In this document: in pieces, positions 50,401 to 58,774 of the stretch
Layout: each line of letters begins with the position of its first letter
How positions within the stretch are numbered: the first letter of the stretch is position 1
IMG/VR virus record: IMGVR_UViG_3300044641_003190
Span: 1 to 64,000 of that record
DNA: 64,000 nucleotides
Direction: 5' to 3' (one strand)
From: a virus
Made by a program: the position numbers and the translations under genes
Notes under the pieces: generated by a model
Seen by the model: the letters and a program-made list of their open reading frames with translations, nothing else
The model's database searches: none
What the model was told of the DNA's origin: nothing

Positions 50401-50861
50401 CATTTAGAGCAAAAATTGCTGTGGTCAATGAAACTAACTCTCCAGTAGATTTATCTAGTACATTCCCTGGAACAACAACAGCAGTATATCCAAAACTATT
50501 AGGGTATGCATTAAAAAAGTTTGAGCCTAGAGAATATAAAACAACAATATCTAAGGCAAAATCAGATGACGCAAAATTTGAAATAGACAGCGAATGGATT
50601 CAATCTGAGGGCCAAGCCAAGGATATAGCAGAATTTATTAAGTTAAACTCCGTAACCTTGAAAAATGGCAAATTAAATGATATCATAATACTAGACGTTG
50701 AAATTTTTGCTAACCCATTAATTCAACTAGGTGATACGGTAGACGTCATACACCCAGACCTGGGGCTATCCGCAACAACCCATACCTTTGTTGTTACGAG
50801 AATAAGTCAAGAGTTCAATGGTGGTATTTCAACTAGTGTCAGATTACAGGAGATACCATGA
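47481..50861 (+). CDS. large tail-tip (hub-like) protein, 1126 aa
   Basis: Part of the first half (about 260-460) follows the phage hub pattern: LPVGEISSNSASINFDNTSN, FTGFTDAWSLSANDTATVSC and QTIWQALQQLCMSNQCSIFV, like baseplate hub proteins of siphoviruses. The rest is beta-rich and may carry cell-wall or receptor contacts. Follows the distal tail protein. Confidence 0.72.
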   Translation: MLSFPSVKTAVDSQYTLRPSQKIWLEWNYNIHAGINEMGIDDIALYQYDNTISDLKLIETSTVYNKYYESLYPLTSVSNFIRPGEYALHNNQKVGGIVKSIFGNSVSGLSNYDLTSATRNYFVSKDDGYKYWAFIRKNQSSTAVNKSIYLNYDRTVKVNKLVVKFETSHTVPNSYTVFVRRSGAWVQAYTSSTPLTNGGLVLYYNGSAWNTTRHTSPSVTTNTQEISGIKVLVSTVNVGYSPLEIIEVSGRLEADVSAETVSWTIDKTYFEDHEVLPVGEISSNSASINFDNTSNIYSYENTSAKYAGLVDKRIGVKIFTIIDSNEVPQFTGFTDAWSLSANDTATVSCYDMAKILQQTQAPDMVIGSNLPISRVIRTIFDSAGLNEVQIDTIGSSSQVVDIFWMSKEQTIWQALQQLCMSNQCSIFVDEYGKFIFKSRSTVLDSSTVEQILTYNNSGSTLSNIVSIDQSSKPRIGNLVVKYSRRSYETQSDVLTTYQSIANNPKEQLVSFRGSSYATSIWDPGEAWVLGAAPLVYPITQSEVTSIQTQAPEMQQVVQKNGEVVWKVVSGLTAFSGYFYLNGEIIYYDAIRHRVLYKDGRAPENIEISSRQQFESLIQSDPGVKTITNTGILTGIKRAQFSTTQIAHTPVSTDNGLWSRKQFKIGTTTQSNLTAPAFSLQQRALKLSTDNDSGASKISSLSNSERRKYIQLGLVDLKKSNYKRFECTMRIVNKQPGEEVGDVDSLGGIFFDYNPANNSGYFIELGLDYTTATYKTANANKSVNIYKINSSGNISEIKSVGSLTGRAKTDSPETVFKDTVSFETVQDYDIQVLRVDRNGKRCIDVYIMGQLIVQVEDSTPLSPTNKSGVFVRGDSTAFFTKFAAWGANNESTLQDGSFFADSIRGFMTEVVAAGNLGVASKLSLEKDYDYYEFYPHMREIRVAEFDYTKFPASPLKISAGPAITLYGATILESNSFRAKIAVVNETNSPVDLSSTFPGTTTAVYPKLLGYALKKFEPREYKTTISKAKSDDAKFEIDSEWIQSEGQAKDIAEFIKLNSVTLKNGKLNDIIILDVEIFANPLIQLGDTVDVIHPDLGLSATTHTFVVTRISQEFNGGISTSVRLQEIP

Positions 50862-51238
50862 TAAATAAAAAAGTAAACTATTCAAATAGGCAGGTGAAGG
50901 GCGAGGAAGACGTATTCTCACCGTTTGACACAGATGCAGAATTAGTTGGCGGAGTTAACCAGTCTGATCCGTACGGGTATTCTGTTGCATATTCAAAAAA
51001 ACAGCCTATAGATTTAGATGATGGGGTTGGCGACGGAAGCACGGACATATTATCAACAGACGTAAGTACTGATAATGAATTAGGCGAAGAAGAAAAGCTA
51101 GGTACTGTGTCTTCAGTCTCATTTGAACAAACTGGTTCTTTTACTGGGGATGGTACATTTTTGGCAAACGTTACAGTTACATTATCTGGAATTAAGGGGG
51201 CAACAAATTATGAAGTTGAATTTACCAAAATATCTTAG
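50858..51238 (+). CDS. hypothetical tail protein, 126 aa
   Basis: Acidic, Asp/Ser-rich with a C-terminal beta segment (GSFTGDGTFLANVTVTLSGI). ATG overlaps the end of the hub gene. Probably a tail-tip accessory protein. Confidence 0.6.
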   Translation: MINKKVNYSNRQVKGEEDVFSPFDTDAELVGGVNQSDPYGYSVAYSKKQPIDLDDGVGDGSTDILSTDVSTDNELGEEEKLGTVSSVSFEQTGSFTGDGTFLANVTVTLSGIKGATNYEVEFTKIS

Positions 51239-52166
51239 TGGTGAATACATATTCTATAAAAATGGAATAGAAGTATTTAGGTCAAAAAATATAGTAACCA
51301 CATTGGGCAAAGAGGCAATATTAAAATATTTATCTAGAGAGTCCTATGAATATGCTTCTAGGCTAGTTATTGGATGCGGATCTACTGCAGCATCAGCAAC
51401 AGATGAGTTCCTATCACTAGAGATGTTTGCTACCTCAATCAATTTTAAAACATTAGATTATACAAAAACACCCACTCAGTTAGTTTTTAGATCTACACTG
51501 CCATCAACATTTAATGGTGTTATATATGAATCTGGAATTACAACTGGCGGTGGATCAATATTGTCAGATTTAAATAGCGTGAACGATTACCAAGAGTTAG
51601 TAGCCACATTCGATCCAGATTTTGAAAACTGGTCTATTTCAAGTGGGGTAGCTTTTCATACAAATGATTTAGAGGGCACTCCAAGGCTTAGAGTAGGAAA
51701 ATATGGACTTCAGATAACAGCACCATCATCATCGACAAGACAATCTACACTAGACTCTGTAGTTCCAGTTCTTCCATATATTAGTTCGGATAAGATTAAA
51801 GTTGCACTGCATATATCTGGATCAGTACCAAGCTCTGTTATTGTAAAGCTATCTAACGATGGACTAAACTACTATTCATTAACAATACCATCCACCAACC
51901 TATCCCTTGGCTATAACATTGTTAATTACAATGTTGGTCAACTAATAGCAACTGGATCTCCAGAAATTAGCCAAACACAATCAATATCAGTTATTGTAAA
52001 CTCAAGTGCCTCACAATCAGTTGTTACTATGGATGCAATTAAATTTGATAGCATGTCCGATTTAGAAAAACCAATATTGGTTAGCAGGTCTGTTTTATCA
52101 ACACCTTTAGTTGTTGAAGGCGGATACCCGTTTGATATAGAATATAGGTTGGCGTTTAACATATAA
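51210..52166 (+). CDS. tail-tip protein, 318 aa
   Basis: ATG at 51210 follows AAGGGGG at good spacing and begins MKLNLPKYLSGEYIFYKNGI; the longer frame from 51123 lies inside the previous gene. A beta-rich body (LVIGCGSTAASATDEFLSLE) with a later FENWSISSGVAFH segment resembling carbohydrate-binding modules. Function unknown. Confidence 0.62.
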   Translation: MKLNLPKYLSGEYIFYKNGIEVFRSKNIVTTLGKEAILKYLSRESYEYASRLVIGCGSTAASATDEFLSLEMFATSINFKTLDYTKTPTQLVFRSTLPSTFNGVIYESGITTGGGSILSDLNSVNDYQELVATFDPDFENWSISSGVAFHTNDLEGTPRLRVGKYGLQITAPSSSTRQSTLDSVVPVLPYISSDKIKVALHISGSVPSSVIVKLSNDGLNYYSLTIPSTNLSLGYNIVNYNVGQLIATGSPEISQTQSISVIVNSSASQSVVTMDAIKFDSMSDLEKPILVSRSVLSTPLVVEGGYPFDIEYRLAFNI

Positions 52167-54943
52167 TGGAATTTAAAAAAACAATTGCTGGTCTAACCCC
52201 AGGAACATGGGGATTTAGATTTAAATCAATAAATGATAGTGGTTTATCTGGCGATTGGTCTGCGGTATTTACATATACTGTTACTGGAGATTTAACTGCC
52301 CCTCCAGTTCCCTCAAAGCCAAACGTTACATCTGTCATAGGTGGAGTTTCTGTTAAATGGGTAGAAACAGGGTATCAAACACCAATTGATTTTAACAGGG
52401 TTGATGTTTATGTTTCTAGCGGAGGAACTTACACTAAGTTTGGATCAATTGCTTCAATAAATAGCGTAGTTACATACGTTCCACCAGAAGGTATTACTGG
52501 ACCATTTACATTTAAATTTACTGGTGTTGACAGAAGCGGTAACGTATCAGAATTATCAGAAGCTTCAGATAGCGTGTCTTCTGGAACAATAGGAATAGAT
52601 ACGACACCACCATCAGCTCCAAGCGGACTGTCTGTCCTTGCATATAATGATTCATCAGATACATCTGGAGCCACAGGTTATGTAGATGTATCCTGGACTG
52701 GATCAACATCTACAGATTTACTAGGACACTACATTAGATATGGAAGAACATCATCTGTGTGGGACGAGTACTTGTTTATTCAAGCAGGTCAAAATACTAA
52801 AAGAATATTTAATTTAAAATCTGGCACAACATACTATTTTCAGGTTAACGCTACCGACGGAAGTAATCCAAGTTCTTACGTTCCATCTACTCCTATATCA
52901 GTTTTAATTCCTGGAGATACAACAGCCCCATCCGCACCACAAAATTTATCTGCAGTTTCTGGACTAGACTATGTTATTGCTTATTGGGATAGAAATACAG
53001 AAAATGACGTAGATCTTGCAAGGGGTCAATATCAAGTACAGATTTCAACATCAAGTAGCTTTTCATCTGTAGTAGAAGACAGCGTAATAACTGGAACCGT
53101 AGCCACATTCAATGGGCTAACAACTGGAACTTTGTATTATGTTAGAGTTAGGGCTACGGACTCTTCTGGTAATTCTGGCCCATGGTCATCTATAGCATCT
53201 ACAACACCATCAACAATAAATGCTCAGACAGCAATTACATCTGGAACAATTGTAGGAAACTTAATAGCAGCAAACACTATTATCGGAGATAAAATACAAG
53301 CCAACACAGTTGATGTAGATAGATTTAAAACAAATACTGGAATTGCAGGTATCATATATGTTGGTGCAGACGACTCACCAACTGGAACAAACAGAATAGT
53401 ATTAGATGGATCAAGTACACTACCAAAAATATATTATGGAAGCGGAGTGTATAACAATTCTAATACACCATTTTATATAGACGCTGCTGGAAAGTTTAGC
53501 TTAAAGGACCAGCTTACTTGGGATGGATCAGCATTAACAGTAAGAGGATCACTAAATGTAACACAAGCTTCTACAATAACAGCAAATTTAAATATAAACT
53601 CTGGCGGAAGCTTGATAGTAAATGGTGGTGCCATAAGGGTTACTGGAACGGCTGGCCGTGTAGAGATGAGTTCTTTGGGTATAGTTGGATATAATGCTTC
53701 AACTGGAGGATCACCACTTGTAACAATACAAGCAAATACTGGACAGATAGTTGCTACTGGTGGACAAATTGGTGGATTTACACTAGGCCCTACATCTTTA
53801 ACAACAACAAACTCTTCTGGGCAGGCCGTAGGCCTATACAGTACTGGACAGTTTAGTCTTGGATCAAACTTTAATGTTAGTGCTGCGGGAGACCTTACAG
53901 CAACTGGAACATTTACTATTGCTGGAACAGGTCAGGCAGCTATTGCAGCAAATCAAGTTAACTCTAATGTTACATCTATTTCTGGTGGTGTGATATCTAC
54001 TGGAACAATTAATCTTAATAACGTATTGGTTAATAGCGGTACTGGAAATAACACCATTAGATTAAGTAGCTCTGGGTTAGAAATTTGGAACTCTAGTGGA
54101 ACTAGAACAGTAAACTTAACACCTTCAGGTACTGCAACATTTAGTGGAGCTATTAGTGGAGCAACACTTAATGTTACTGGTGAAAATTTTGCAATTAACT
54201 ATAACAACGATGCTGATGGATTAGCCCCACCAGTAAGTACAATTTCAAATGCTTTTGCAAGCACATACATTAGACAAAGTATAAATTGTGTTGGATTTAA
54301 TGCTATAGCATTTACTTCAATAAACACTGCTGGAGTACTAAGTTCTTGGTACCCATATTATGATGCTGACGTAGACTTGGGTGTAAAGTTTAGTCCAACA
54401 GCTGGTGCTGGTCCATTTAGGTGGAGAAACGGAAGATTTACTGGAAGCATAATGATTGGTGGAGACGGCAGTACAGATACACCAAGTACAAGTGGCGTTG
54501 GCCCATATACAAGACTTTATGATAATGGAAGAATATACGCAAACTCTTTAGGCACATCAACTAGAACTCCAGGATCTGGCGTAACAATTGTTCAGGATAC
54601 TAATGGGTTTTTAAGAGTATTCACATCCGCATCTAGCCAAAAATATAAAGAGAATATTGTGACATTTGGTGGTAGTGAAACATACAATATAATTAAAGGA
54701 ATGAGGCCAGTAAAATTTAATTATAAGCCTGAATTTTCTGATTATCCAGAACAGGAGCACCTAGGTCTTATTGCTGAAGAGGTCAATGATTTAGAAGAAG
54801 GTCAAGATTTAGTTTTATATAAGGACGGGGTACCAGATTCTGTAGTTTATGAAAAAATACCCATGTACCTAGTTTCCGCATTTAAAGAAATGGCTAACAA
54901 AATAGATAGCCTCCAGACTAGGCTTGACGCTCTTGAGTCATAA
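52166..54943 (+). CDS. fibre with Fn3-like domains and C-terminal Peptidase S74 chaperone, 925 aa
   Basis: Three Fn3-like repeats (to about residue 345) with GTTYYFQVNATDGS and GTLYYVRVRATDSSGN turns are followed by repeats for a trimeric beta-helix. The C-terminus (SQKYKENIVTFGG from Ser824, then GMRPVKFNYK and HLGLIAEEVNDLE) is the intramolecular chaperone of Peptidase S74 type, with Ser824 as expected cleavage residue. The chaperone trims itself off after trimerisation. Last gene of the tail block. Confidence 0.86.
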   Translation: MEFKKTIAGLTPGTWGFRFKSINDSGLSGDWSAVFTYTVTGDLTAPPVPSKPNVTSVIGGVSVKWVETGYQTPIDFNRVDVYVSSGGTYTKFGSIASINSVVTYVPPEGITGPFTFKFTGVDRSGNVSELSEASDSVSSGTIGIDTTPPSAPSGLSVLAYNDSSDTSGATGYVDVSWTGSTSTDLLGHYIRYGRTSSVWDEYLFIQAGQNTKRIFNLKSGTTYYFQVNATDGSNPSSYVPSTPISVLIPGDTTAPSAPQNLSAVSGLDYVIAYWDRNTENDVDLARGQYQVQISTSSSFSSVVEDSVITGTVATFNGLTTGTLYYVRVRATDSSGNSGPWSSIASTTPSTINAQTAITSGTIVGNLIAANTIIGDKIQANTVDVDRFKTNTGIAGIIYVGADDSPTGTNRIVLDGSSTLPKIYYGSGVYNNSNTPFYIDAAGKFSLKDQLTWDGSALTVRGSLNVTQASTITANLNINSGGSLIVNGGAIRVTGTAGRVEMSSLGIVGYNASTGGSPLVTIQANTGQIVATGGQIGGFTLGPTSLTTTNSSGQAVGLYSTGQFSLGSNFNVSAAGDLTATGTFTIAGTGQAAIAANQVNSNVTSISGGVISTGTINLNNVLVNSGTGNNTIRLSSSGLEIWNSSGTRTVNLTPSGTATFSGAISGATLNVTGENFAINYNNDADGLAPPVSTISNAFASTYIRQSINCVGFNAIAFTSINTAGVLSSWYPYYDADVDLGVKFSPTAGAGPFRWRNGRFTGSIMIGGDGSTDTPSTSGVGPYTRLYDNGRIYANSLGTSTRTPGSGVTIVQDTNGFLRVFTSASSQKYKENIVTFGGSETYNIIKGMRPVKFNYKPEFSDYPEQEHLGLIAEEVNDLEEGQDLVLYKDGVPDSVVYEKIPMYLVSAFKEMANKIDSLQTRLDALES

Positions 54944-54952
54944 TGGTAGACT
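54924..54952 (+). promoter_or_regulatory. promoter for 54981
   Basis: TTGACG (54924-54929), 17 bases, TGG-TAGACT (TAGACT at 54947-54952), followed by TTA, the same TGRTAGACTTA word as before 7490 and 8556. Confidence 0.62.
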
Positions 54953-54980
54953 TATTAGAAGTATATACTGAGAGGTAAAA

Positions 54981-55145
54981 ATGGAAAACAACGAACAACA
55001 AAATAAGGCTGAACTAGTAGTATTGGCACTACAACAAAGAATCGGTGAGCTGGTATCAAATTATGAGACTCAAATTGCTATCCTTCGTGCAGAAATTACT
55101 CGAATGGTCAACAAGAGTAATTCTGAAGACAAACCAACAGAATAA
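54981..55145 (+). CDS. coiled-coil protein, 54 aa
   Basis: GAGAGG before the ATG. One helix (NKAELVVLALQQRIGELVSN) suggests a small coiled-coil assembly partner. The next frame lacks a good start of its own, so the two may be linked by a +1 shift. Confidence 0.65.
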   Translation: MENNEQQNKAELVVLALQQRIGELVSNYETQIAILRAEITRMVNKSNSEDKPTE

Positions 55146-55524
55146 TTTAATAGATCCACCAGTAGTACCAACGGTGTACCCAAGCGGTGTTGCCGTATCT
55201 GATGGAATCAATACTTATTTTATTAAGAATGGTAAAAAATATAGAGTAATCTCTGACAGGGCTTTAGAGAGCTGGGGATTCTCTGTTTGGTATGGAAGTC
55301 CAGAATCTCTTTCTAAGACGGTCCTAGGGGGTATTCTAGGCTTTAGAGACGGTACTGTGATTAAGGACATATCAAATGGTAAAATATATCTAGTGGTAAA
55401 TAGCAAAAAACAGCATATTACAAGTCCAGATGTGTTTACTAAGTTTGGTATTGATATAGAGTCAATATTATTAGTAAGCCATAAAGAGGCTGAATTGCAC
55501 AAGGATGGGGAGCCAATAAATTGA
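55045..55524 (+). CDS. repeat protein with GKxY pattern, up to 159 aa, start uncertain
   Basis: The recognisable part begins near 55180. Two repeats (INTYFIKNGKKYRVISDRAL and GKIYLVVNSKKQHITSPDVF) are like those of secreted cell-wall binding proteins of Gram-positives. The in-frame GTG at 55045 lies in the previous gene; ATG 55063, GTG 55087 or GTG 55174 are also possible. None has a good ribosome binding site. Confidence 0.55.
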   Translation: MSWYQIMRLKLLSFVQKLLEWSTRVILKTNQQNNLIDPPVVPTVYPSGVAVSDGINTYFIKNGKKYRVISDRALESWGFSVWYGSPESLSKTVLGGILGFRDGTVIKDISNGKIYLVVNSKKQHITSPDVFTKFGIDIESILLVSHKEAELHKDGEPIN

Positions 55525-56132
55525 CTATAAATTATCTGAAGCCGTTTGAGCCAGGAGACCCAATAGACATAAATGTATTAAATAAACTTATACAGAATGT
55601 TAACTATTTGTCTTCTCAGATTGCACAAATTTATAAACTTCCTGCTGTAGAGGCACCAGTATTAGTATCTGGTCCAGTTGGAGTAACTGGAGGATCAACA
55701 AGCTCTGGAACAAGCACATCTACAACAAATAATCCTGGAACGTCCTATGTTGATTATCCATTAAAGTGGATTGATAGCAATATTAATTTTAGTAGTGTTA
55801 ATAATAGAGTTGTCAGGTCAGTAACTTCATCAATATTGTCAACATACCTACCTGGTATAAAGTACACCAGTTTTGAAATTTTATCAGCATCTACATCTAG
55901 TTTATTTTTTCACCCAGGAGGAAATCAAAACTCTAGGTCTCAGGCCAATGGTGTAAGGTTAGACTATTATAAAGTAGACCCAGGTAAGCAGTCTTTTAGC
56001 TTTATGCCTAAGAAAAATGGAGTCGATGGAACGGTCTACAGGTCTGGTATCAATGGCCCACTAACAAATGGTGGAACGCTCAGCAATAGGCTATTGGCAA
56101 CATTCGATATTACTGTTAGACTATATAAGTAG
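55521..56132 (+). CDS. structural protein with helical start, 203 aa
   Basis: TTG start overlapping the stop of the gene before (TTGA). A helix (NVLNKLIQNVNYLSSQIAQI), then a Ser/Thr-rich linker and a beta domain (SFEILSASTSSLFFHPGGNQ). Probably a small virion protein. Confidence 0.62.
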   Translation: MTINYLKPFEPGDPIDINVLNKLIQNVNYLSSQIAQIYKLPAVEAPVLVSGPVGVTGGSTSSGTSTSTTNNPGTSYVDYPLKWIDSNINFSSVNNRVVRSVTSSILSTYLPGIKYTSFEILSASTSSLFFHPGGNQNSRSQANGVRLDYYKVDPGKQSFSFMPKKNGVDGTVYRSGINGPLTNGGTLSNRLLATFDITVRLYK

Positions 56133-56395
56133 TGTACAAGCCAATCACTGATTGGTCTAAAAGAAAAAAAGAAAAACTAAATAAGTATATAGTTGTATGG
56201 GTACCAGAACACCCTAAGTCATTTAGCGGTGGATGGTATTACGAACATAGACTAGTTTTAGAAAAACAATTAAATAGGATCCTTAAAGCTTGGGAGACAA
56301 TCCATCACCTAGATGGAAATAAAGAAAACAACTCAATAGACAATCTCTTTCCGTGTACGGAAAGGGAACATAGATATGCTCACGAAATAGCTTGA
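56132..56395 (+). CDS. HNH endonuclease-like protein, 87 aa
   Basis: GTG start. YYEHRLVLEKQL, then TIHHLDGNKENNSIDNLFPC and EHRYAHE give the HNH core (His-His ... Asn ... His) seen in phage and intron HNH_3 proteins. It nicks or cuts DNA and may be selfish or help packaging. Confidence 0.8.
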   Translation: MYKPITDWSKRKKEKLNKYIVVWVPEHPKSFSGGWYYEHRLVLEKQLNRILKAWETIHHLDGNKENNSIDNLFPCTEREHRYAHEIA

Positions 56396-56421
56396 CTTTA
56401 TAGTCAGGGCAAGAGTAGAAT
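56392..56421 (+). promoter_or_regulatory. promoter for 56448
   Basis: TTGACT (56392-56397), 18 bases, TAGAAT (56416-56421), then an AAGGG site. Confidence 0.6.
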
Positions 56422-56447
56422 AGATATAGGACACAGAAGGGTTCTTA

Positions 56448-57263
56448 ATGAGTAACGATTTAAAGTGGATGCTATCATCCGACCAGCAGTTCCCATACCA
56501 GGATGATAAGGCTATCGCTTTATGGTTTAAGGTTATGAAATGGTTTAAACCAGACGTAGTAGATTACCTTGGCGATACAGACGATCAGGCATGCTACAGT
56601 AAATATACCGAAGGCAAGCCAACTGAGTTTATTAAAGCTTATAAGAACGACAATGTAACAAATGATCTAGAGCTAATGATAAAAGATATGCGTATCGAAG
56701 CAAGTGGCGCTAGAGAGTTTTATGCCAAGACTAGAAAAATGTTGCCTAAAGCACAACTGTTCTCTGCTCTTGGAAATCACGATATTAGAATTTTTGATTA
56801 TCTAGATAAGAAAATACCAGAGTACGCAAAGCATGTAACACCAGAAGCTTTATGGGGACTAGACTCTATGGGGTATGACTATATCTATTACAATGAACTA
56901 CCGAAAAAAAGATTTGGTGATATCCATGTTCATCATGGAATGTCAATTAGCGCAACTGGCGCAGTAAGAAAAGATATGGAAGATATGCAAATATCTTTAA
57001 TCCGTGGTCACTCACATAGAATTGCATCACACCTACAAACCTATGAATTAAGAAATGGTGGTAAGGGTGAGACTATTAGAGGATATGAGATTGGACACAT
57101 GTGTGATGAAAAAGGTCCAGGTATGAAATATACTCAGCACCATGACTGGCAAAAAGGATTTGCAGTTGCACACATTGAAAACGGAAAATATCCACATATA
57201 AACATGATTCATATTTCTCCAAATTATACATGCGTTGTAGATGGGAAAATGTTTTCTCTATGA
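56448..57263 (+). CDS. calcineurin-like metallophosphoesterase, 271 aa
   Basis: Motifs in order: SDQQFPYQ (variant of DxH), LGDTDDQ (GDxxD), SALGNHDIR (GNHD), VHHGM and RGHSHR (GHxH). A two-metal enzyme that cuts phosphate esters; targets may be nucleotides or nucleic acid. The DxH is changed to DQQ, so metal binding or activity could differ. First gene of the unit that leads to the replication genes. Confidence 0.82.
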   Translation: MSNDLKWMLSSDQQFPYQDDKAIALWFKVMKWFKPDVVDYLGDTDDQACYSKYTEGKPTEFIKAYKNDNVTNDLELMIKDMRIEASGAREFYAKTRKMLPKAQLFSALGNHDIRIFDYLDKKIPEYAKHVTPEALWGLDSMGYDYIYYNELPKKRFGDIHVHHGMSISATGAVRKDMEDMQISLIRGHSHRIASHLQTYELRNGGKGETIRGYEIGHMCDEKGPGMKYTQHHDWQKGFAVAHIENGKYPHINMIHISPNYTCVVDGKMFSL

Positions 57264-57451
57264 TGTTTTGTAAAAGGTGTAGAACTGGCAGGGTGTTCAT
57301 AGACAGGGTTTATTCCCAGTACGATCACCTTGAGCTATACTGTATTAAATGCGCTAAAAGATGGGTCTTTCATAAACAAGGGAGCAGATTTGCATCATGG
57401 CTAATGAAAAAAGAAGCCGAAAGAGCAAAGACTTACGGTACTTTTTCTTAA
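57260..57451 (+). CDS. zinc-ribbon protein, 63 aa
   Basis: ATG at 57260 overlaps the stop before it (ATGA). CKRC and CIKC knuckles about 24 residues apart, then a basic helix (HKQGSRFASWLMKKEAERAK). A nucleic-acid binding zinc ribbon is likely. Confidence 0.66.
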   Translation: MMFCKRCRTGRVFIDRVYSQYDHLELYCIKCAKRWVFHKQGSRFASWLMKKEAERAKTYGTFS

Positions 57452-57912
57452 ACGGAGAACTCCATAAGAAGTTGCACGTAAACAAGTCCTCGGACGTTAT
57501 AACTGCTTGGAATTATACTCAAGCAAAACGTATCGGATACTCTCTTAGCGATGCAAAAAAGAATTTGCAGCAGGCATACACCATTAATGAGGCAGCACTT
57601 TTATTGAATAGACATAGAAACAGAATCCTTGAGTATATTGAAAAAGGATTTATATCTAAACCTAGAATGAGTTATACGCTAGATTCTAAAAAGAAGCCAG
57701 TAAAGTATTTAATGTCAGAAGATGATGTTATGGCTGTAAGAGAATTTTTATCTACATTGCATAGAGGTAGACCAAGAAAAGATGGTCTTATTACTTCAAA
57801 GAATGTACCTACTAAACAGGAGCTACGTGCAAAAATTAAAAATGAAGTTGTACTATATCAGCAAACAGAAGACGGTGAGTTTATACCTGTCTGGAAACAA
57901 CCAGAGTGGTAA
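57397..57912 (+). CDS. HTH DNA-binding protein with AT-hook-like motif, 171 aa
   Basis: The middle (YTINEAALLLNRHRNRILEY, then KGFISKPR and KYLMSEDDVMAVREFL) reads as a MerR/excisionase-like winged helix-turn-helix. GRPRK after it is an AT-hook core. It should bind AT-rich DNA and may regulate late or replication genes. Overlaps the gene before by 55 bases. Confidence 0.72.
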   Translation: MANEKRSRKSKDLRYFFLNGELHKKLHVNKSSDVITAWNYTQAKRIGYSLSDAKKNLQQAYTINEAALLLNRHRNRILEYIEKGFISKPRMSYTLDSKKKPVKYLMSEDDVMAVREFLSTLHRGRPRKDGLITSKNVPTKQELRAKIKNEVVLYQQTEDGEFIPVWKQPEW

Positions 57913-57914
57913 GA

Positions 57915-58226
57915 ATGACTAAGCAAACAAAAAAGGCTGTTAAAAAGACAACAAAGAAAGCTGTAAAAAAGAAAGTTGTTAAAAGACCAAGAATGCAATC
58001 TGAGCCTGATCACAAGGTAGATATTAATCAGGAGCTAGCATATACTAGGTCTGCAGTTTATTTAGAAGAAGCTGGAAGTAGAGCAGCAACATCTAAAAAC
58101 ATAGAAGGACTATTGTTGGTTGCAAAAGGATGGATGGAATTAGCTGATATGTTAGACACTGGACAGCACTCTAAGAAACGTGCTAAACTGGGATTCAGAC
58201 CACATGGAGAGGAAGATCATGAGTGA
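57915..58226 (+). CDS. histone H1-like basic protein, 103 aa
   Basis: The first 30 residues are nearly all Lys, Val, Thr and Ala (KKAVKKTTKKAVKKKVVKR), like the tail of linker histones. A helical domain (NQELAYTRSAVYLEEAGSRA) follows. The ATG at 57915 is preferred over GTG 57906. It may coat or bend phage DNA or bring the helicase genes' products to DNA. Confidence 0.68.
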   Translation: MTKQTKKAVKKTTKKAVKKKVVKRPRMQSEPDHKVDINQELAYTRSAVYLEEAGSRAATSKNIEGLLLVAKGWMELADMLDTGQHSKKRAKLGFRPHGEEDHE

Positions 58227-58437
58227 AATTGATAGCACAAGAGTAACCGTAACCCTGGGGTTTACCAAGAACCTAGGTAACTTTGAAAGCCTAAGAGTAG
58301 ATATTGGAATACAAGATCATTTAAGATCTGGTGAAAATATTAGTGATGCAACTGATCGTGTCTATAAGTTTGTTGAAAAAAAGTTAGAAGAAAAAGCAAC
58401 AGAGATAGCGGAAGAACTAAGTGTCGGCAAAAAGTGA
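58219..58437 (+). CDS. hypothetical actinophage-type protein, 72 aa
   Basis: GAGGAAG before the ATG at 58219, which overlaps the previous stop. TRVTVTLGFTKNLGNFESLR, then VDIGIQDHLRSGENISDATD and a charged helix, a recurring small phage family of unknown function. It sits in the replication block. Confidence 0.66.
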   Translation: MSEIDSTRVTVTLGFTKNLGNFESLRVDIGIQDHLRSGENISDATDRVYKFVEKKLEEKATEIAEELSVGKK

Positions 58438-58774
58438 TCCAAAACTATCCTATGCATTAATATCATTATATGAAAATTTATATTTAGATAGGTATGGGAA
58501 GAGGCCAGTGGTTAACAGGTACAGAGAAAAGTGGGGCATGCAGGACGTCATAGAGTCTGTCGGCTTTGATCGTGCTAAAGAGCTTATGGAATATTATTTT
58601 AAAACTGGTAAGCCTGGACACCCAGTAAACTGGTTTTTTATGAATTTTGATAATATAGATAAAATGTTATACCAGAAGGCCGAAGATGAAATTAATAGAA
58701 AAAAGCTTAAAGAATTAACTAGACAAATGGTAGAAGAGATGGAGAAGGATGAACACCGAAGCAGCAGTAATTAG
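58421..58774 (+). CDS. probable helicase loader, 117 aa
   Basis: GTG start. Helix-rich (RYGKRPVVNRYREKWGMQDV, KELMEYYFKTGKPGHPVNWF) with a Lys/Glu-rich tail. It overlaps the helicase gene and has the size and place of phage helicase loaders. The role is inferred from that. Confidence 0.62.
   Translation: MSAKSDPKLSYALISLYENLYLDRYGKRPVVNRYREKWGMQDVIESVGFDRAKELMEYYFKTGKPGHPVNWFFMNFDNIDKMLYQKAEDEINRKKLKELTRQMVEEMEKDEHRSSSN

Noticed and set aside
55174-55176. GTG as firm start of the repeat protein
   Set aside because: No ribosome binding site in reach, so the start is left open rather than fixed here.
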